Source of the DNA: Scatophagus argus
Taxonomy: Eukaryota > Chordata > Actinopteri > Scatophagidae
Length of the DNA stretch: 64,000 bases
Direction of reading: 5' to 3'
Assembly (NCBI RefSeq): GCF_020382885.2
Contig: NC_058514.1
Span: 10,898,249-10,962,248, forward strand
This document shows positions 61,947 to 64,000 of the stretch, piece by piece. Made by a program: the position numbers and the translations under genes. Below the pieces are notes generated by a model. The model did not search any database, had not been told where the DNA came from, and saw nothing but the letters and a program-made list of their open reading frames with translations. Numbering within the stretch: position 1 is the stretch's first letter; the number at the start of each line of letters is the position of its first letter.

Positions 61947-64000
61947 GTAAGGGTTCAGTCATGAGAAAAAGACTATGAGTTGATTTGATGAATGGAGAGT
62001 GTTCCACACACTGCATTGCATAACCACCAGTGAAGGCGGTTTCCTCTGGTGCAATGTAATGTTTGCAGTTTGTAGCTGTGGTGTGTATGTGTGGCTTGTG
62101 TTGTGTTGGCATAAAGAAATGAGCACTAATGTGACTGTTTGATCAGGACATGAGGAATACAACACAATAGTAACAGACATTTGATGCAACAGCATTAATC
62201 ATCAGACACAGCCAAATTATACAGGAGAACTACAGTAAATCTTCATAATACTGATATGGCTCCACTGCTAAAAAGAAAAATAATCTTAAAAACATTTAGT
62301 TTGTTTGAAATACTGTAGGCTTTTGTGTAACCACAGGAAATGCTGTTCATGCAAATGTATACCTTGCATGAACAGGAAAAGAATAATTGTGCTTTCCATT
62401 CATTTGCTTCAGCTTTTCATTCATTTCTATCATGAAATGCACTAATTTATTTTAGTATTAATACGTACTTTCTCATAATTTTCAGTAGAGTGAAACAAAC
62501 CATTGAATGGCTGTGTGTGTGCTTACAGTTGATCAGTTAGTAGAATACTTCATGATGGCAGCTACAATTTAACAGGACCTACAGTATCAAATCCCTGCTT
62601 CAAATCTCACTAGTCATGGCATCATGGCTGCTAGAAGAGGGTTCTCTGTCATCCCCCCTCCCCACCCTTCCTCCACTGACCCTCCCATTTTGCCATGTAT
62701 GTCGTGGGACGTATCGGGTGGCCATGGGGTTTCTATTTTCAGGCAACGTTCTGGATGACTGAAAAGCTACATGGAGCGATCTACGAGACACAACATGCAG
62801 GAGGTTCATGATTTGTTTTCCTCTTCTTTTTTTTTTTAAAACTCTTTGTTTCTTCTGTGGGGTTGTCATCCTGAGGTGCATGGCAGTTGAAAAGGATTCA
62901 GGAGGATTGTAGTCATGGGTTTGTCGCTGTTTTCTTCCGTTGTCCTCTTCTGATCTGATTGCCAACACTGGCGGAGTGTTCCTGTGTGTCCTTGTTTTTT
63001 GAAGAGGAGGAATGCCGCCTGAGGTCATACTGAGAGAAGCAGCATGGACACTTCTGAGAGGAGTGTGAGAGGCACAACCAGTGTGGGAGGAGTGGGGGTG
63101 GGTGGGTGGGGTAAAAAGTTTTAGCTCAGATCTGATTTGAGAAATTCTGTCAGACTTTGCCGATGAGTTGGGCTTTTGCTTTGAGTTTACAAACACAAGT
63201 GTTGTGCTGATGTGGTAGGATTAGCCCATTGGGATTTCGGGGTATGGTCAGGGGAGGGTCGCAGAGCTGTGAATCTGAGCTGTGTACATGTCTATTGCAG
63301 TTCTCGAGAGCTTTGTGAGGTTGGTGCTGTGTGTATATATGTGTTTGTTGGAGGGGCACAGCGGTGAAATAAATAGGCTGGGACCCCTCAGCTGTTTCCA
63401 CGAGGTGCTGCTAATTTAGGCTCTTCACTCTGACTGTGCTCATATCAGGACACCAGATGAGTGGCAACCAGGCCAGCAGACTGTACTTTGTTCTCAATGA
63501 GACACAGAAGCTAGTACAACCCCTAAATTTACCACACACTTTTCATCAGCTCAGACAGCTAATAAATGATCAGAACAAGGTAATGTCACAGGTGTGTCTG
63601 ATGATACTATAGCACGCTTACTACTCCCTCTTCAAAGAATAGCCTGCTGATTTTGTTCCATGTTTGGTTAACAAGCTGTGGGGGCTCCATTTTTGTGTCA
63701 AGATAAGCAGGAGTGTATTTTTTTTTTCATCTGATATTGTGATGTTATGGTTTTGACCACATTGCGCCTTATGTTTGGTTTAACACGTACGTGTTGCAAC
63801 ATAGTGTTTTCAGGTTTCACTTGGTGCAAACAGCTAATGTATTCCATATATGACACACAGCTAACATTAAAGAACTGTGCTTTTCTCATTAGAGCCACTT
63901 TTGCATAGCAAGAATAAAATGCAAAGTTTCTGCTAAAGCTTTATAAAGTCTGCATGGTCCCTTTTTTTGTATTTGATTAATAATGGATTCTTTAAAATTT
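61947..64000 (+). other. usp15 intron 3, continues past window end
   Basis: No usp15 exon is seen. A 198-codon open frame on the minus strand (62600-63196) has low-complexity composition and no recognisable domain, so I do not call it a gene. The plus strand here carries pyrimidine-rich and G-rich stretches. Confidence 0.55.

Overview
The window is vertebrate nuclear DNA, almost certainly from a ray-finned (teleost) fish, probably a percomorph. Evidence: multi-exon genes with GT-AG introns, orthologs of human genes with conserved exon phases, compact introns, many CA/GT microsatellites and dispersed repeats typical of fish genomes. There are no operons, CRISPR arrays or prokaryotic features. 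All gene models below were built by reading splice sites by eye; four give complete in-frame proteins of nearly the human length.

Layout. (1) 2.5-6.2 kb, minus: atxn10, 5' nine coding exons; its last exons lie beyond position 1. (2) 6.2-9.7 kb: intergenic DNA with a fish dispersed repeat and a Tc1/mariner-like relic; a second copy lies inside atxn10. (3) 9.7-19.6 kb, minus: fbln1 (fibulin-1), complete, with both the C-type and D-type alternative 3' ends recognisable. (4) 21.6-31.3 kb, minus: trim24 (TIF1 family), 19 coding exons. (5) 32.1-34.5 kb, plus: akr1d1 (5-beta-reductase), 9 exons, head-to-head with trim24. (6) 36.2-50.3 kb, plus: kdm5a (H3K4 demethylase), 29 coding exons. (7) 51.6-59.3 kb, plus: an SLC6 GABA/betaine-type transporter, best called slc6a13 or slc6a13-like. 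(8) 60.5 kb to the end, plus: usp15, first three coding exons only.

The order joins blocks that are separate in human: FBLN1-ATXN10 (22q13), TRIM24-AKR1D1 (7q33), KDM5A-SLC6A13 (12p13.33) and USP15 (12q14). Within each block the neighbours match the human ones, which supports the orthology calls. The genes are not known to form one pathway. trim24 and kdm5a are both histone-H3-reading chromatin regulators, fbln1 is extracellular matrix, akr1d1 acts in bile-acid and steroid metabolism, and the SLC6 protein is a plasma-membrane carrier.

I found no convincing undescribed biological system. The points most worth a second look are a Ser in place of the usual TM1 Glu of the transporter, a replaced acidic PLED-repeat tail and no visible LXXLL box in trim24, a divergent C-terminus of kdm5a, a transposon ending about 14 bp from an atxn10 splice donor, and a 31-bp perfect foldback element.
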